Source of the DNA: Streptomyces sp. JJ66
GTDB taxonomy: Bacteria; Actinomycetota; Actinomycetes; Streptomycetales; Streptomycetaceae
NCBI RefSeq assembly: GCF_019303495.1
Contig: NZ_JAEVFI010000030.1
Span: forward strand, 1-43,651
Direction of reading: 5' to 3'
DNA length: 43,651 nt
Shown piece by piece: positions 15,642 through 24,563 of this stretch. The notes beneath the pieces were generated by a model. The model was not told the origin of the DNA. It saw nothing but the letters and a program-made list of their open reading frames with translations, and made no database searches. The position numbers and the translations under genes are program-made. Position 1 is the first letter of the stretch; each line of letters begins with the position of its first letter.

Positions 15642-17260
15642 CCGAAGTGCTGCTTCTGCTTGTCGCACTTCTGCTCTGTCTGGCCTGCGCGATCTTCGTC
15701 GCGGCCGAGTTCTCGCTGACCACCGTGGAACGCGGCGCGCTGGAGCGCGCCGCCGAGTCCGGTGAGCGCGGCGCCGAAGGGGCTTTGCGCGCAGTTAAGC
15801 GCCTGACCTTCCAGCTGTCCGGGGCCCAGCTGGGCATCACCGTGACCTCACTGGTCATCGGCATGCTCGCCGAGCCCTCGATCGCCGCGCTGCTGCGCGG
15901 GCCGCTGGGCGGGCTCGGGCTGTCCCCGGGTGTGGCGTCCTCCGTGGCGCTCGTGCTGGGCGTGGCGCTCTCCACCGTCGTGCTGATGGTGGTGGGTGAG
16001 CTGGTGCCGAAGAACTGGGCCATCTCGCGGCCGCTGGCCGTCGCCAAGGTGGTCGCCGGGCCGCAGCGCGGCTTCACCGCCGTCTTCTCGCCGCTGATCC
16101 ACCACCTGAACAACACGGCGAACCGCATCGTGCGGCGCATGGGCCTGGAGCCCGCCGAGGAGCTGGCTTCCGCGCGCACCCCGGGCGAGCTCATCGCGCT
16201 CGCCCAGCACTCCGCCGCCGAGGGCGCCATTGAGCCCGACTCCGCGGAGTTGTTCGTGCGCACGCTCCACCTGGGCGAGCTGACGGCCGAGAACGTCATG
16301 ACACCGCGCGTGGACGTCAAGGCGCTGGAGGTCTCCGCCACCGCCGCCGACGCCGCCAACCTGACGCTCGCCACCGGCCTGTCCCGCTTCCCGGTGTACC
16401 GGAACACGCTGGACGAGGTCATCGGCATCGTGCACGTGCGCAACGTGCTGGCGCTGGAGGAGGACCGCCGGGGCTTCACGCCGGTCGGCGAGCTGGCCGC
16501 CGAACCGCTGTTCGTCCCCGACAGCCTGCCGGTGGACCGGCTGCTGGACCGGCTGCGCGGCAGCCGCACGATGGCCGTCGTCGTCGATGAGTACGGCGGC
16601 ACCGCCGGCGTCGCGACGCTGGAGGACATCGTCGAGGAGGTCGTCGGCGAAGTCCGCGACGAGCACGACCCCGAGGAGCACCCCGGCCTGCTGCCCACCG
16701 AGCACACCGCGAACGGTGCGCCGGTGTGGGACGCCGAGGGCAGCGTCCGCATGGACGAGCTGGCCGACATCGGCCTGGACGCCCCCGAAGGCCCCTACGA
16801 GACGCTGGCCGGACTCATCGCCGCCCACCTGGAGCGCATCCCCGCCAAGGGTGACCGGGTGGAGCTGGACGGCTGGGAGCTGACCGTGGTCGAGACCGAC
16901 CACCACCGCGCCGACCGCGTCCGCGTCACCGGCCCCGTCGGCGCCACGGACAGCGCCGCCCCCCACGGCCCGGGCACGCACGAGGGTGGGGACGGCGCGG
17001 GGATACCCACCGTGGACACCCGGACCGCGCGGGCCTCGCAGGCCCTGCGTGCCGCCCAGGACGAGACCGAGACCCGGGACGAGACCGAGACCCGGGACGA
17101 GACCGAGACCCGGGACGAGGACGAGGCCCAGCGCGAGGACCGCGAGGACAAGGTCCGGGGCGAGACCGAGGCCCAGGGCACGGCGGAGAGCACGGTGCCG
17201 CGCGCGGCGTCCGGGCCCCCCGCCGACGAGCCCCGCCACACGATGGAGGACGCCCGATGA
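15638..17260 (+). CDS. CNNM/CorC-family membrane protein (DUF21-CBS pair-CorC_HlyC)
   Basis: 540 residues. The DUF21/CNNM membrane domain occupies about residues 1-190 (LLLLVALLLCLACAIFVAAEF, the Ser/Gly-rich QLSGAQLGITVTSLVIGML, and VLMVVGELVPKNWAIS). Two CBS domains follow, opened by ENVMTPRVDVKAL and including LSRFPVYRNTLDEVIGIVH and MAVVVDEYGGTAGVATLEDI. The C-terminal CorC_HlyC domain has EGPYETLAGLIAAHL. Such proteins are linked to magnesium or cobalt efflux and are often mislabelled hemolysins. Residues after about 430 form a charged, low-complexity tail with DETETR repeated three times. The GTG start (15638) overlaps a leader ORF; the stop overlaps the next gene (ATGA). Confidence 0.93.
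   Translation: MTEVLLLLVALLLCLACAIFVAAEFSLTTVERGALERAAESGERGAEGALRAVKRLTFQLSGAQLGITVTSLVIGMLAEPSIAALLRGPLGGLGLSPGVASSVALVLGVALSTVVLMVVGELVPKNWAISRPLAVAKVVAGPQRGFTAVFSPLIHHLNNTANRIVRRMGLEPAEELASARTPGELIALAQHSAAEGAIEPDSAELFVRTLHLGELTAENVMTPRVDVKALEVSATAADAANLTLATGLSRFPVYRNTLDEVIGIVHVRNVLALEEDRRGFTPVGELAAEPLFVPDSLPVDRLLDRLRGSRTMAVVVDEYGGTAGVATLEDIVEEVVGEVRDEHDPEEHPGLLPTEHTANGAPVWDAEGSVRMDELADIGLDAPEGPYETLAGLIAAHLERIPAKGDRVELDGWELTVVETDHHRADRVRVTGPVGATDSAAPHGPGTHEGGDGAGIPTVDTRTARASQALRAAQDETETRDETETRDETETRDEDEAQREDREDKVRGETEAQGTAESTVPRAASGPPADEPRHTMEDAR
17060..17113 (+). repeat. 18-bp coding tandem repeat (DETETR x3)
   Basis: Three identical 18-bp units GACGAGACCGAGACCCGG at 17060, 17078 and 17096, plus a partial fourth, in the tail of the first CNNM protein. 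Confidence 0.9.
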
Positions 17261-18276
17261 CGACGATCCAGCTGATCATCGGTGCGGTGATGGTGCTCAT
17301 CAACGCCTTCTTCGTCGGCGCCGAGTTCGCGCTCATCTCCGTCCGCCGCAGCCAGATCGAACCGCTGGCCAAGGAGGGCCACAAGCGGGCCCGCACCGTG
17401 CTGTGGGGGCTGGAACACGTCTCGGTGCTCATGGCCACCGCCCAGCTGGGCATCACCGCCTCCTCGCTGGTGCTCGGCATGGTCGCCGAACCGGCCATCG
17501 CCCACCTGCTGGAGCCGCCGTTCGAGGCGCTCCACGTGCCACACGCCCTGGTGCACCCGATCGCGTTCGCCATCGCGCTGACCCTGGCGACGTACCTGCA
17601 CATGCTGATCGGCGAGATGGTGCCGAAGAACATCGCCCTGGCCGCGCCCGAGCGCACCGCGCTTCTGCTCGGCCCGGCGCTGGTCGGCGTCACCCGTGTG
17701 GTGCGCCCGCTGGTGTTCGGCATCAACAAGCTGGCCAACGTGCTGCTGCGGCTGCTGAAGGTCGAGCCCAGGGACGAGGTCGCCTCCGTCTTCACCGACG
17801 ACGAACTCGCCCGCCTGGTCGAGGACTCCCGGGACGCGGGCCTGCTGGACGAGGGCGACAGCGAGCGCCTGCGGGACGCGCTGGAGCTGGGCCGCCGCCC
17901 CGTCGGCACCGTGGTGGTGCCGCTCGGCCGCATGGTGACGGTCAGCCACGGTGTCACCCCGGCACAGTTGGAGCGGGCCGCCACGGCCTCCGGGTACTCG
18001 CGGTTCCCGGTCACCGGGCCCGGCGGCACCGTGCTGGGCTACCTGCACATCAAGGACGCCCTCGGCGTCGCGCGCGACAAGCCGTTCCCGCGCGGCATGC
18101 TGCACAAGATGACCCGGGTGCGCATCGACACGCCGCTGGACGACGCGCTCACCGCGATGCGCGCCGCCGGTACGCACCTGGCCGCCGTCACCAGCGACAA
18201 GGGCGCCGTCCTCGGCTTCGTCACCATGGGCGACGTGCTGGAGGAACTGGTCGGCTCCACCTCCGCGGCGGGCTGA
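17257..18276 (+). CDS. Second CNNM/CorC-family membrane protein, short form
   Basis: 339 residues. It shares the membrane-domain pattern of its upstream neighbour: QLIIGAVMVLINAFFVGAEFAL, TAQLGITASSLVLGMVAEP and LIGEMVPKNIAL. Two CBS modules follow (VGTVVVPLGRMVTVSHGV, YSRFPVTGPGGTVLGYLHIKD and AVTSDKGAVLGFVTMGDVLEEL). It lacks the C-terminal CorC_HlyC domain, so the pair may form a heteromer in which only the first subunit carries that domain. The ATG overlaps the previous stop (ATGA), so the two are translationally coupled. A strong terminator hairpin follows at 18300. Confidence 0.93.
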   Translation: MTTIQLIIGAVMVLINAFFVGAEFALISVRRSQIEPLAKEGHKRARTVLWGLEHVSVLMATAQLGITASSLVLGMVAEPAIAHLLEPPFEALHVPHALVHPIAFAIALTLATYLHMLIGEMVPKNIALAAPERTALLLGPALVGVTRVVRPLVFGINKLANVLLRLLKVEPRDEVASVFTDDELARLVEDSRDAGLLDEGDSERLRDALELGRRPVGTVVVPLGRMVTVSHGVTPAQLERAATASGYSRFPVTGPGGTVLGYLHIKDALGVARDKPFPRGMLHKMTRVRIDTPLDDALTAMRAAGTHLAAVTSDKGAVLGFVTMGDVLEELVGSTSAAG

Positions 18277-18299
18277 CGCGCCCCCGTAACACCCGGCGA

Positions 18300-18331
18300 G
18301 GCCGGGCGGCCGCCGTTGCCGCCCGGCCTTT
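18300..18331 (+). terminator. Intrinsic terminator after the CNNM pair
   Basis: Perfect 10-bp arms GGCCGGGCGG (18300-18309) and CCGCCCGGCC (18319-18328), then TTTC. Confidence 0.8.
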
Positions 18332-18429
18332 CGCACCGGTGCCGACGCCTCCGCGATAACCCGGGCCGCGGCGGGGCAGGAACGGGGGAAAGGTGCGGCG
18401 AGGGACCAGGCGAAGGAGCGGGCGGCACG

Positions 18430-19194
18430 ATGGCGTTCAAACGGCTGCTTGGTTCGCTCGGCGTGGGCGGACCCCTGGTGGATACCGTCCTGACCGGCGG
18501 CCCCGTCCGCCCCGGCGGGGCGCTGCGCGGTGAGGTCCGGCTGGCGGGCGGCGGCACGGTGTTCCGCGTCGAGCACGTCACGCTCGAACTGGCCGCGCGC
18601 GTCGAGCACGAGCACGCCCAGGGTGAGGACGTCGGCGTGCTGACCTTCGCCCGGGTGACGCTCGCGGGCGGCTTCCGCCTCGGTGCGGGCGAGCGGCTCG
18701 CCCTGCCGTTCGACGTCACGCTGCCCTGGGAGACGCCGCTCACCGAGCTGAACGGGCGGCGGCTGGGCATCGTGCTCGGCGTCCGCACCGAACTCGCCGT
18801 CGCCGGGGCGCGGGACGCCGGTGACCTCGACGCGCTGGCGGTGACCGCGCTGCCCGCCCAGGAAGCCGTGCTCGGCGCACTCGGCCGCCTCGGCTTCGCC
18901 TTCCACTCCGCCGACCTGGAACGGGGCGTCATCCGCAACACCCGGCAGTCGCTGCCGTTCTACCAGGAGATCGAGCTGCGCCCCGCGCCGCGCTACGCGC
19001 GAGCCATGCGCGAGCTGGAAGTCACCTTCCTGGCCGGGCCAAAGGACCTGCACGTGGTGCTGGAGGCTGACAAGGGGCGACCGGGCGGCGGAGACGTGCT
19101 CAGCCTGCACACCGTCCCGCACGACGACGCCGGGCGCGACTGGTCCGCCGATGCCGACGCCTGGATTCGCGCCCTGCTCAGCACCCGCCGCTGA
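18430..19194 (+). CDS. Spo0M-family (arrestin-like) sporulation control protein
   Basis: 254 residues. The beta-rich arrestin-like fold begins MAFKRLLGSLGVGGPLVDTV and GGALRGEVRLAGGGT, followed by VEHVTLELAARVE and LPFDVTLPWETPLTEL, all typical of Spo0M. The C-terminal segment (LHVVLEADKGRPGG, DDDAGRDW-like) matches the long actinobacterial form. In Bacillus, Spo0M affects sporulation and cell shape at the membrane; the actinobacterial role is less defined. ATG at 18430 has AAGGAG 12 bases upstream. It follows a strong terminator and is probably monocistronic. Confidence 0.88.
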   Translation: MAFKRLLGSLGVGGPLVDTVLTGGPVRPGGALRGEVRLAGGGTVFRVEHVTLELAARVEHEHAQGEDVGVLTFARVTLAGGFRLGAGERLALPFDVTLPWETPLTELNGRRLGIVLGVRTELAVAGARDAGDLDALAVTALPAQEAVLGALGRLGFAFHSADLERGVIRNTRQSLPFYQEIELRPAPRYARAMRELEVTFLAGPKDLHVVLEADKGRPGGGDVLSLHTVPHDDAGRDWSADADAWIRALLSTRR

Positions 19195-19235
19195 CCTCGC
19201 CGCGCCCACCCCGATCCCGCCCTGGCGGAACCACC

Positions 19236-19868
19236 TCACCGGGCGCGTGACGCCCGGGTCCGCCGCCGGTACCCCAGCGCGCCACCGACCACGGCGAGGA
19301 CGCCCCCGCCACCCGCCGCCCACCACGCGCCCAGCCGGACGCCGCCCCAGCCGTCCCGGCCCGCCGCGCTCTGGCCGCCAGAGTCGGCTCCGGCGGCGTG
19401 CGGCGGCGCGCCGGGCGGCAGTGGTGCCTGCCGCTCGGGGATCTCGTCACCCTCGACGCCCGCTGGGTGGAAGGCACCGCCCGTGACGGTGAAGCTGGCG
19501 CTGAACGGCCTGTCCTCGCCGCACACCACGTTCACCCGGTAGTAGCCGGGCGCCGCGTCCTTGGGTACGACGCCGGTGCCGCCGACCATGTCGCGCACCG
19601 GGCCGAGTGCCAGGTCGGGGAAGCGTTCGCCGTCCGGCGGCGGCACGAAGCTCGCGGTGCCGGTCTTGGCCGCGCAGGAACCGCCGTCGAACACCGCGAA
19701 GTCCTGCCCCGGTGCCACGCGCGTCGGCTGGACGATCACGCTGCGCCCCGGGTCGCCGTCCGCCGCCCGCGCCGCGCCACCGGGCACCGACGACACGGTG
19801 ACGGCCCCCAGCGCCGTGAGCGCGCACCCGACGGCACGGAGCGCGGACGGCGTGGCTGTGGCGAGCAT
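19236..19868 (-). CDS. Secreted protein with C-terminal membrane anchor, unknown function
   Basis: 210 residues from the ATG at 19866-19868, which has GGAG 7 bases upstream; a GTG five codons earlier is the alternative. An N-terminal signal peptide ends near GGAARAADGD. The exported part has two Cys (GGSCAAKTG and NVVCGEDRP) that could form a disulfide, and AAPGYYRVNVVC resembles a beta-sandwich extracellular domain. A Pro/Gly linker, a hydrophobic helix (WWAAGGGGVLAVVGGALGY) and an Arg-rich tail follow, as in cell-surface proteins, but no LPxTG or LAxTG sortase motif is visible. It faces the Spo0M gene tail-to-tail and is divergent from the DUF1206 gene. Confidence 0.82.
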   Translation of the reverse strand: MLATATPSALRAVGCALTALGAVTVSSVPGGAARAADGDPGRSVIVQPTRVAPGQDFAVFDGGSCAAKTGTASFVPPPDGERFPDLALGPVRDMVGGTGVVPKDAAPGYYRVNVVCGEDRPFSASFTVTGGAFHPAGVEGDEIPERQAPLPPGAPPHAAGADSGGQSAAGRDGWGGVRLGAWWAAGGGGVLAVVGGALGYRRRTRASRAR

Positions 19869-20073
19869 GCACGGGCTCCTCACGGGTCACGGTGTGGCCG
19901 GGACGCACCAGCGCCCACCGCCCATGACACCCCGCCCCCACGGCGCCGACCACCGGACCTACGCCGAACGGGCGGTGCGCGCTCCGCGTCCGGGCCGGGT
20001 TTCCGGCTCCGCGCCGGGGGCAAGCGGGAGCGCAGGGCCGGAGCCCGTCACCTGTCCCGGGAGGTCATCGACC

Positions 20074-20910
20074 ATGAGTGCGAGCACGTCAGCCAGGAGA
20101 GCCAGAAGAGGAGGACGTGCCGTCCGGCAGGCGGCCAGCAGCTCCGCCATGGACGCCGCGGCCCGCTGGGGGCTGGGGGCGCGCGGCGTCATCTACGTCC
20201 TCGTCGGTCTGCTGGCCCTCCAGATCGCCTTCGGCGGCGGCGGGCAGGCGGACCAGACCGGCGCGGTGCGGGAGGTGGCGAAGGAGCCGTTCGGCGCCGT
20301 GGTGGTGTGGGCGATCGGCCTCGGCCTGGTCGGCATGGCGCTGTGGCGGCTGTCCGAGGCGCTGTTCGGCGCCTCCGGCCGGGACGGGGACCGGGCGTCC
20401 AAGCGCGCCGTGTCCGGCGTCCGGTTCGCGATCTACACGTTCCTGGCCTTCTCGGTGCTGAAAGTCGCCGTGGGCAGCGGCGGCAGCTCCAGCAACCAGC
20501 AGTCGCAGGACTTCACCGCCCGCGCCCTGGAACTGCCCGCCGGACGGTGGCTGGTGGGGCTCGCGGGGGTCGTCGTGCTCGCGACCGGTCTCTACATCGC
20601 CGTCCAGGGGCTGCGGAAGACGTTCCGGGAAGAGCTGAAGCTGGGCCAGATGTCGCGGCGGCAGCGCAAAATCGTGGAGTTCCTCGGCCTCGTCGGCAGC
20701 GTGTGCCGGGGCACGGTCTTCGCGGCGGCCGGGATCTTCGTGCTCCAGGCCGCGCTCGCGGCCGACGCGGACCAGGCCAAGGGCCTCGACCAGACGCTGC
20801 GCAGCTTCGCCGACACCCCGGCCGGGCCCTGGCTGCTCGCGGCGATAGCCCTCGGTCTCGCCCTGTTCGGCGCGTTCTCCCTCGCCCTGGCCCGCTGGCG
20901 CAAGGTGTGA
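20074..20910 (+). CDS. DUF1206 six-helix membrane protein
   Basis: 278 residues made of three repeats of a two-helix unit, each starting with an Arg/Gly-rich turn: WGLGARGVIYVLVGLLALQIA, VSGVRFAIYTFLAFSVLKVA and GSVCRGTVFAAAGIFVLQAALA. This is the DUF1206 pattern; no biochemical role is established. The cytoplasmic link LRKTFREELKLGQMSRRQRK is strongly basic. ATG at 20074 has GGGAGG about 10 bases upstream. A strong hairpin at 20996-21026 probably ends this transcript and the convergent aminopeptidase one. Confidence 0.9.
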   Translation: MSASTSARRARRGGRAVRQAASSSAMDAAARWGLGARGVIYVLVGLLALQIAFGGGGQADQTGAVREVAKEPFGAVVVWAIGLGLVGMALWRLSEALFGASGRDGDRASKRAVSGVRFAIYTFLAFSVLKVAVGSGGSSSNQQSQDFTARALELPAGRWLVGLAGVVVLATGLYIAVQGLRKTFREELKLGQMSRRQRKIVEFLGLVGSVCRGTVFAAAGIFVLQAALAADADQAKGLDQTLRSFADTPAGPWLLAAIALGLALFGAFSLALARWRKV

Positions 20911-20970
20911 GCCCCACGCCCGGGGGAGCCCGCGCAAGGTGTGAACCCCTGCCCGCCCGGTGTGAACCCC
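20898..20970 (+). repeat. Duplicated 3' end of the DUF1206 gene
   Basis: GCGCAAGGTGTGA, which includes the stop codon, recurs at 20898-20910 and 20932-20944. A third shorter copy GGTGTGAACCCC is at 20959-20970. Confidence 0.7.
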
Positions 20971-20995
20971 GGAAGGGGGCCGCGTAAGACGTCGC

Positions 20996-21026
20996 ACGGC
21001 CGGGTCGCCTCGCGCGACCCGGCCGT
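20996..21026. terminator. Bidirectional terminator between convergent genes
   Basis: Perfect 13-bp arms ACGGCCGGGTCGC (20996-21008) and GCGACCCGGCCGT (21014-21026) around a 5-base loop, between the DUF1206 and aminopeptidase genes. Confidence 0.8.
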
Positions 21027-21119
21027 CCGCTGTGGTCCCCGCGCGGCGGGCGGCGTCACCTGTGCGTCACCCGCCGGTACTCCGCCGCACGTCCCACCGG
21101 GTACGTCCGCGTCGGCGCG

Positions 21120-22577
21120 TCAGCCCCGCAGCGAGGCCATCCACGCCTCGACGTCCGCCGAGGTGCGCGGCAGCGCCGCCGACAGGTTCCGGTTGCCGTC
21201 CTCGGTGACCACGATGTCGTCCTCGATGCGCACGCCGATGCCCCGGTACTCCTCGGGCACCGTCAGGTCGTCGGGCTGGAAGTACAGGCCGGGCTCGACG
21301 GTCAGGCACATGCCCGGCTCCAGGGTGCCCTCCGCGTACGCCTCGCGGCGGGCGGAGGCGCAGTCATGCACGTCCAGCCCGAGCATGTGGCCGGTGCCGT
21401 GCAGCGTCCAGCGGCGCTGGAGGCCCAGTTCCAGCACCTTCTCCACCGGCCCCTCCAGCAGGCCCCACTCCACCAGGCGCTCGGCGAGGACGCGCTGCGC
21501 GGCGTGGTGGAAGTCCAGGTACTTCGCGCCCGGCTTGACGGCGGCGATACCCGCCTCCTGCGCGTCGTAGACCGCGTCGTAGATCGTGCGCTGCAGCTCG
21601 CTGAAGGTGCCGCTGACCGGCATGGTGCGCGTGACGTCGGCGGTGTAGAGCGTGTGTGTCTCCACACCGGCGTCCAGCAGCAGCAGATCGCCGGAGCGCA
21701 CCGGGCCGTCGTTGCGTACCCAGTGCAGCGTGGTGGCGTGCGGACCGGCGGCACAGATCGAGCCGTACCCGATGTCGTTGCCCTCCACCCGGGCACGCAG
21801 GAAGAACGTGCCCTCGATGTAGCGCTCGGAGGTGGCCTCGGCCCGCTCCAGCACCCGCACGACGTCCTCGAAGCCGCGCACGGTGGAGTCCACCGCCTGC
21901 TGCAGCTCGCCGATCTCGAAGTCGTCCTTGACCAGCCGCGCCTCGGAGAGGAAGACGCGCAGCTCCTGGTCCCGTTCGGCGGTGACCTTGTCGGTGAGGG
22001 CCGCCTCCACGCCCGCGTCGTGCCCGCGCACCACGCGCACCGGACCGGTGGCCTCCTTCAGCGACTCGGCCAGGGTGCGCACATCGGCGCACGGCATGCC
22101 GTACAGCTGCTCGCTCTCGGACAGGCTGGTGCGGCGGCCCACCCACAGCTCGCCCTGGCCGTCGAGCCAGAACTCGCCGTTCTCCCGGTCCGAGCGCGGC
22201 AGCAGGTACAGCGTCGCGTCGTGCCCGCCGTTCTCGCGGGGCTCCAGCACCAGCACGCCGTCCTCGGTCTGGTTGCCGGTGAGGTAGGCGTACTCGACCG
22301 ACGCCCGGAAGGGGTACTCGGTGTCGTTCGAGCGCGTCTTCAGGTTGCCCGCGGGAATGACCAGCCGCTCCCCGGGGAAGCGCTCCGACAGCGCCGCGCG
22401 CCGCCGGGCGGTGTGCTCCGCCTGCGCGATCGGCTCCAGGTCGCGCCGCTCGGTGTCGGCCCAGCCGGTCCGCATGCTCTCGGCCAGCTCGTCGGACACG
22501 CCTGGGTACAGACCGTTCTTCCGCTGCTTGTTGGGCTGCTCGTCTTCCGGGGTCTCCGGCGACTGCTGCTCGGCCAC
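21120..22577 (-). CDS. pepP: Xaa-Pro aminopeptidase (aminopeptidase P, M24B)
   Basis: 485 residues from the GTG at 22575-22577, chosen because AAGGAGG lies 7 bases upstream. The N-terminal third is the creatinase-like domain (FRASVEYAYLTGNQ). The C-terminal pita-bread domain carries the dimetal ligands: two Asp in LLLLDAGVETHTLYTADVTRTMP, His in HGTGHMLGLDVHDC, Glu in LTVEPGLYF, and Glu in GVRIEDDIVVTEDG. It removes N-terminal residues before proline in the cytoplasm. The highly charged start (EQQSPETPEDEQPNKQRKNG) is typical of the actinobacterial form. The SpoIIE-type phosphatase gene lies 153 bp upstream on the same strand, so readthrough is possible. Confidence 0.95.
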   Translation of the reverse strand: MAEQQSPETPEDEQPNKQRKNGLYPGVSDELAESMRTGWADTERRDLEPIAQAEHTARRRAALSERFPGERLVIPAGNLKTRSNDTEYPFRASVEYAYLTGNQTEDGVLVLEPRENGGHDATLYLLPRSDRENGEFWLDGQGELWVGRRTSLSESEQLYGMPCADVRTLAESLKEATGPVRVVRGHDAGVEAALTDKVTAERDQELRVFLSEARLVKDDFEIGELQQAVDSTVRGFEDVVRVLERAEATSERYIEGTFFLRARVEGNDIGYGSICAAGPHATTLHWVRNDGPVRSGDLLLLDAGVETHTLYTADVTRTMPVSGTFSELQRTIYDAVYDAQEAGIAAVKPGAKYLDFHHAAQRVLAERLVEWGLLEGPVEKVLELGLQRRWTLHGTGHMLGLDVHDCASARREAYAEGTLEPGMCLTVEPGLYFQPDDLTVPEEYRGIGVRIEDDIVVTEDGNRNLSAALPRTSADVEAWMASLRG

Positions 22578-22730
22578 GTCGCTGCCTCCTTGCACGTACG
22601 TCACGGGGGGCCGCCGTCCATCGTATGTCCGAACGATGGGCGACCCCAGGGCGCGTTCCGTGACGCGGTGCGCAGGCGGGTACGGGGCGGGCGCGGGCGG
22701 GTACGGGGGCCGGCGCGGGCAGGGCGCTGG

Positions 22731-24509
22731 TCAGAAGCGGGCGGCCAGCAGTACGACGTCCTCCTCGCTGTCCAGGTCCGCGAGCCCGTCCGGCAGGACG
22801 GTGTGCAGCACGTGGTCGGTCAGCGCCTCGGGGTCGTCGCGCACCGAGGGCGCGGCGGACTGCGCGGCGGCGTGCACGCGGGCGAAGGCCCGGTCGGCCG
22901 GTTCACCGGTGCGCTGCACCAGCCCGTCGCTGTACAGCAGGAGCGTTTCTCCGGGCGCCAGGTGCAGCTCCACGCTGGGCGCCTCCCAGCACGTGAGCAT
23001 GTTCAGCGGCGCGGAGAGCGTCGTCTCGGCGAACTCACACCGTGACGGCCCGACGATCAGCGGCGGGCAGTGCCCGGCCCCGGCGACGGTGACCCGCCGC
23101 GCGGCGGTCTCGGCGTACCCGAACAGGGCGGTGGCCGGGCGGGCGGGCTCGGTCAGCCGCAGCAGCAGCTCCAGGTCGGACAGGACAGCCACCGGGTCCT
23201 CGCCCTCCATGACGGCGTACGCGCGCAGCGACGCCCGCAGCCTGCCCATCACGGCCGGGACGCCGGGCCCGGTGCCGCTGACGCCGCCGACGGAGAGCCC
23301 GAACGCGCCCTCGGGCAGCGGCAGCACGTCGTACCAGTCGCCGCCGCCGCGCGGGCCGGTGCGGTGCCGCACCGCGAGCCGCACGCCCGGGACCCGGGGC
23401 AGGCGGCTGGGCAGCAGTTCCTCGCGCACGGCCGCGACGGCGGTACGGGCGCGGGCGAGCTCCAGGCGGCGCGCGATGTGCTCCGCGGCGCAGCCCAGGT
23501 ACAGGGCGAGCAGGTGCCGCTGACGCTCGGAGGGCGTGCTGGGCTCGTCGTACAGCCATACCGCAGCGCCGAGACGTGCCCCGGGCAGACCGCAACCGGG
23601 TGCGCCGGAACCCCGGGCCGCGGTGACCGCTGGGGCGGGCATGGCCGGGGAGGACGCCGCCGGACTGGGCGGCGTGGGGCTGGGTGCCGTGGAGTCGGCC
23701 GTCGTGGGGGCGGATGCTGTGGGGCCGGGCATCGTGGGGCCGGCTGTCGTGGGGCCGGGCGGCGTCGCGGTGAGCGGGGCGGCGTAGCTGGCGGCGTAAC
23801 CGAGCCGGGCCGCGACCTCCCGGTGCCGTGGGTCCAGCCCCTCCTCGTGGGCGAGGTCGGGGTGGGTCACCTCGTCGAAACCGGGCGGCCACCCCGTCGG
23901 CGTCCCGTACGCGGGGAAGCCGGAGCGTCTGGCCCGGCCGGAGTCCGGGAGCGCGCCCTCAGGGCCGGGCAGGCCGCCGGGGCCGGGCAGGCCGTCGAGC
24001 AGGCGCCCGAAGTTCGCCGTGAGCGGCACGGTCTCGATCTGGCCGAGCTCCGCGTGCCCGAGGCCGAGGCCGACCGTGCGCTGGGGGCCGAGCCCGTCGG
24101 CCGGGTTAAGGGCGAGGACGCCGCGCCGGGCGCCGACGAGCGCCGCGCCGCCGCGCAAGGTCTCGTGCAGCGTCGCGTCGAGCGTGGCGGCGCGGGCCAG
24201 CCGCTCGGTGAGATCGTGCAGCGTGGTGAGGTCGGAGATCCAGCCCGCGAGCCGGTCCTGTACGGCGGCCAGCTGCGCCACGGGGCGCGAGCAGCCCTCC
24301 GGGGCCCCGGGCTGGGCGCGGTGCATCACGCGTCCCGTCGCCGTCAGCCCCGCTCGCGTCCGGCCGTCCGTGGGGTGGCCCAGGGCCGAACTTGTCGCGC
24401 CTGCGGGGCTCCCCGCAGAACTCGTGGCACTCGCGGGCGCGTCAGTGTGCTCCGGCGAAACCGGAGGTGGGTTGATTCCAGCCACTTTTGACGAATGAGG
24501 CGTGCTCAT
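22731..24509 (-). CDS. SpoIIE/RsbU-type PP2C phosphatase with GAF-like region, probably catalytically impaired
   Basis: 592 residues from the ATG at 24507-24509; another ATG 18 codons upstream (adding a CDAC motif) cannot be excluded. An Ala/Pro/Ser-rich N-tail leads to a helix (LAGWISDLTTLHDLTERLARAA) and a GAF-like region (about 120-350) interrupted by a Pro/Thr/Ser low-complexity insert. The PP2C domain (about 370-590) has RGGGDWYDVLPLP (Asp391, Asp394) and LYSDGLVQRTGE, and ends EEDVVLLAARF. At the second metal-binding motif, where the family has G-D-V-x-G-H-G, it reads VGGVSGTG: the Asp is Gly409. It would act on phosphorylated anti-sigma antagonists, but may be a pseudophosphatase. Confidence 0.9.
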   Translation of the reverse strand: MSTPHSSKVAGINPPPVSPEHTDAPASATSSAGSPAGATSSALGHPTDGRTRAGLTATGRVMHRAQPGAPEGCSRPVAQLAAVQDRLAGWISDLTTLHDLTERLARAATLDATLHETLRGGAALVGARRGVLALNPADGLGPQRTVGLGLGHAELGQIETVPLTANFGRLLDGLPGPGGLPGPEGALPDSGRARRSGFPAYGTPTGWPPGFDEVTHPDLAHEEGLDPRHREVAARLGYAASYAAPLTATPPGPTTAGPTMPGPTASAPTTADSTAPSPTPPSPAASSPAMPAPAVTAARGSGAPGCGLPGARLGAAVWLYDEPSTPSERQRHLLALYLGCAAEHIARRLELARARTAVAAVREELLPSRLPRVPGVRLAVRHRTGPRGGGDWYDVLPLPEGAFGLSVGGVSGTGPGVPAVMGRLRASLRAYAVMEGEDPVAVLSDLELLLRLTEPARPATALFGYAETAARRVTVAGAGHCPPLIVGPSRCEFAETTLSAPLNMLTCWEAPSVELHLAPGETLLLYSDGLVQRTGEPADRAFARVHAAAQSAAPSVRDDPEALTDHVLHTVLPDGLADLDSEEDVVLLAARF

Positions 24510-24563
24510 GGCGAGCAGCTCTCGCCAGGGGTCGTTTCTCGCACACGCATCGCAAACCCCCAT

